Below are positions 63,575-64,000 of a stretch of 64,000 bases of DNA, in pieces. The first letter of the stretch is position 1. Each line of letters opens with the position of its first letter. A program made the position numbers and the translations under genes. This stretch comes from an uncultured Eggerthellaceae bacterium (GTDB lineage: Bacteria > Actinomycetota > Coriobacteriia > Coriobacteriales > Eggerthellaceae): positions 62,001-126,000 of the forward strand of contig CANODU010000001.1 in assembly GCA_947565185.1 (NCBI GenBank), read 5' to 3'. Below the pieces are notes generated by a model that saw only the letters and a list, made by a program, of their open reading frames with translations, did no database searches and had not been told where the DNA came from.

Positions 63575-64000
63575 ATGGACTTCACAGCCATCAACGACGC
63601 TCTCGTGTCGTTCACGGGCGCTGTCGATGACTTCATGTACACCTACATCTTGGTGATACTGCTGGTCGTCGTCGGCATCTGGTTCACCATCCGCACCAAA
63701 TTCGTGCAGATCCGCTACCTCAAGGATATGTTTACCTCCTTGACGGCGTCCAGCGACCGCATCCAGGCCGAGGAGGCTATGGATGAGGCAGAGGCAGCGC
63801 TGGAAGAGGATTGTGACGTCATGACCGCTGAATGCGGCGGGGAGGCTCCTGCGCATGCGGGCAAGAAGAAGCGCATCTCATCGTTTCAGGCCCTCATGGT
63901 GTCCACGGCATCCCGTGTGGGCACGGGCAACATCGTGGGCATCGCCACAGCCATCTCCATGGGAGGCCCGGGCGCGGTCTTCTGGATGTGGCTCATGGCC
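63575..64000 (+). CDS. Sodium:alanine (AGCS family) symporter, N-terminal part
   Basis: Na+-coupled amino-acid uptake. The gene starts at ATG 63575 behind TAAGGAGG and is still open at the window edge, 142 codons in. The first helix ([20 protein letters not shown]) is followed by a charged loop with an acidic insert (about 57-88). The family signature [20 protein letters not shown] and [13 protein letters not shown] then come in. The insert [19 protein letters not shown] is longer than in usual AGCS proteins. The rest lies outside the window. Confidence 0.9.
   Translation, partial: MDFTAINDALVSFTGAVDDFMYTYILVILLVVVGIWFTIRTKFVQIRYLKDMFTSLTASSDRIQAEEAMDEAEAALEEDCDVMTAECGGEAPAHAGKKKRISSFQALMVSTASRVGTGNIVGIATAISMGGPGAVFWMWLMA

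Overview
This 64 kb window is a stretch of bacterial chromosome, GC-rich, with closely packed genes and mostly Shine-Dalgarno starts. The gene content suggests an anaerobic actinobacterium, most plausibly class Coriobacteriia. The basis is a membrane-bound LuxR-type regulator, a DUF2510 protein, a membrane pyrophosphatase with K+-dependent signatures, ATP-type PEP carboxykinase, acetate kinase, an OFA-family MFS transporter and complete branched-chain, serine and aspartate-family synthesis genes. The class is an inference from gene content; no rRNA or other marker is present. I see no CRISPR array, prophage, insertion sequence, tRNA or rRNA gene.

Layout. 1-6.2 kb: the end of a purine nucleoside phosphorylase gene, then a long leader with a strong attenuator and ilvD-ilvB-ilvN-ilvC. 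6.2-9.2 kb, minus strand: aldehyde dehydrogenase, short-chain dehydrogenase and an unrecognised protein. 9.2-13.6 kb: a membrane-anchored LuxR regulator divergent from a three-gene ABC exporter, with an inverted-repeat operator candidate between them. 13.7-15.1 kb, minus strand: a HemN-like radical SAM protein. 15.2-19.4 kb: serC-serA-leuA. 19.4-19.9 kb, minus strand: a GtrA-like protein. 19.9-28.1 kb: the rimP-nusA-rnpM(ylxR)-infB-rbfA-nrnA-truB-ribF operon with a recognisable promoter and a terminator-like leader. 28.1-31 kb: a structured intergenic region, hppA and rnhA. 31-32 kb: a LytTR/DUF3021 regulator pair. 32.2-34.4 kb: an MFS transporter divergent from a LysR regulator. 34.4-37.6 kb: dgt (minus) and dnaG (plus). 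37.6-39.6 kb, minus strand: an XRE-AbrB regulator, an ABC ATPase gene broken by an amber codon, and its permease.

39.8-54.1 kb is a long one-direction run: ABC-F protein, M50 protease, scpA-scpB-rluB, tyrA-aroA-cmk, plsC-ispH, a DUF512 radical SAM protein, der, plsY and gpsA. It combines chromosome segregation, ribosome maturation, aromatic amino-acid, isoprenoid and phospholipid synthesis. 54.1-60.2 kb holds ackA, a LOG-family protein, pckA (minus), a GNAT acetyltransferase and a DUF2510 membrane protein. A perfect 39-bp-stem hairpin follows, then thioredoxin and a zinc-dependent phospholipase C-like gene on the minus strand. 60.3-64 kb: lysC with an internal beta-subunit start, asd, a long structured intergenic element, tlyA and the start of a Na+:alanine (AGCS) symporter cut by the window edge.

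Most of the window is housekeeping. The points that merit a second look are in non-coding or atypical places: the ilvD leader, the exporter operator, the hairpin elements near 28.2, 58.8 and 62.7 kb, a shared palindromic terminator sequence, the zinc-knuckle-like tail on NusA, and the amber codon at an expected Trp codon of an ABC ATPase.
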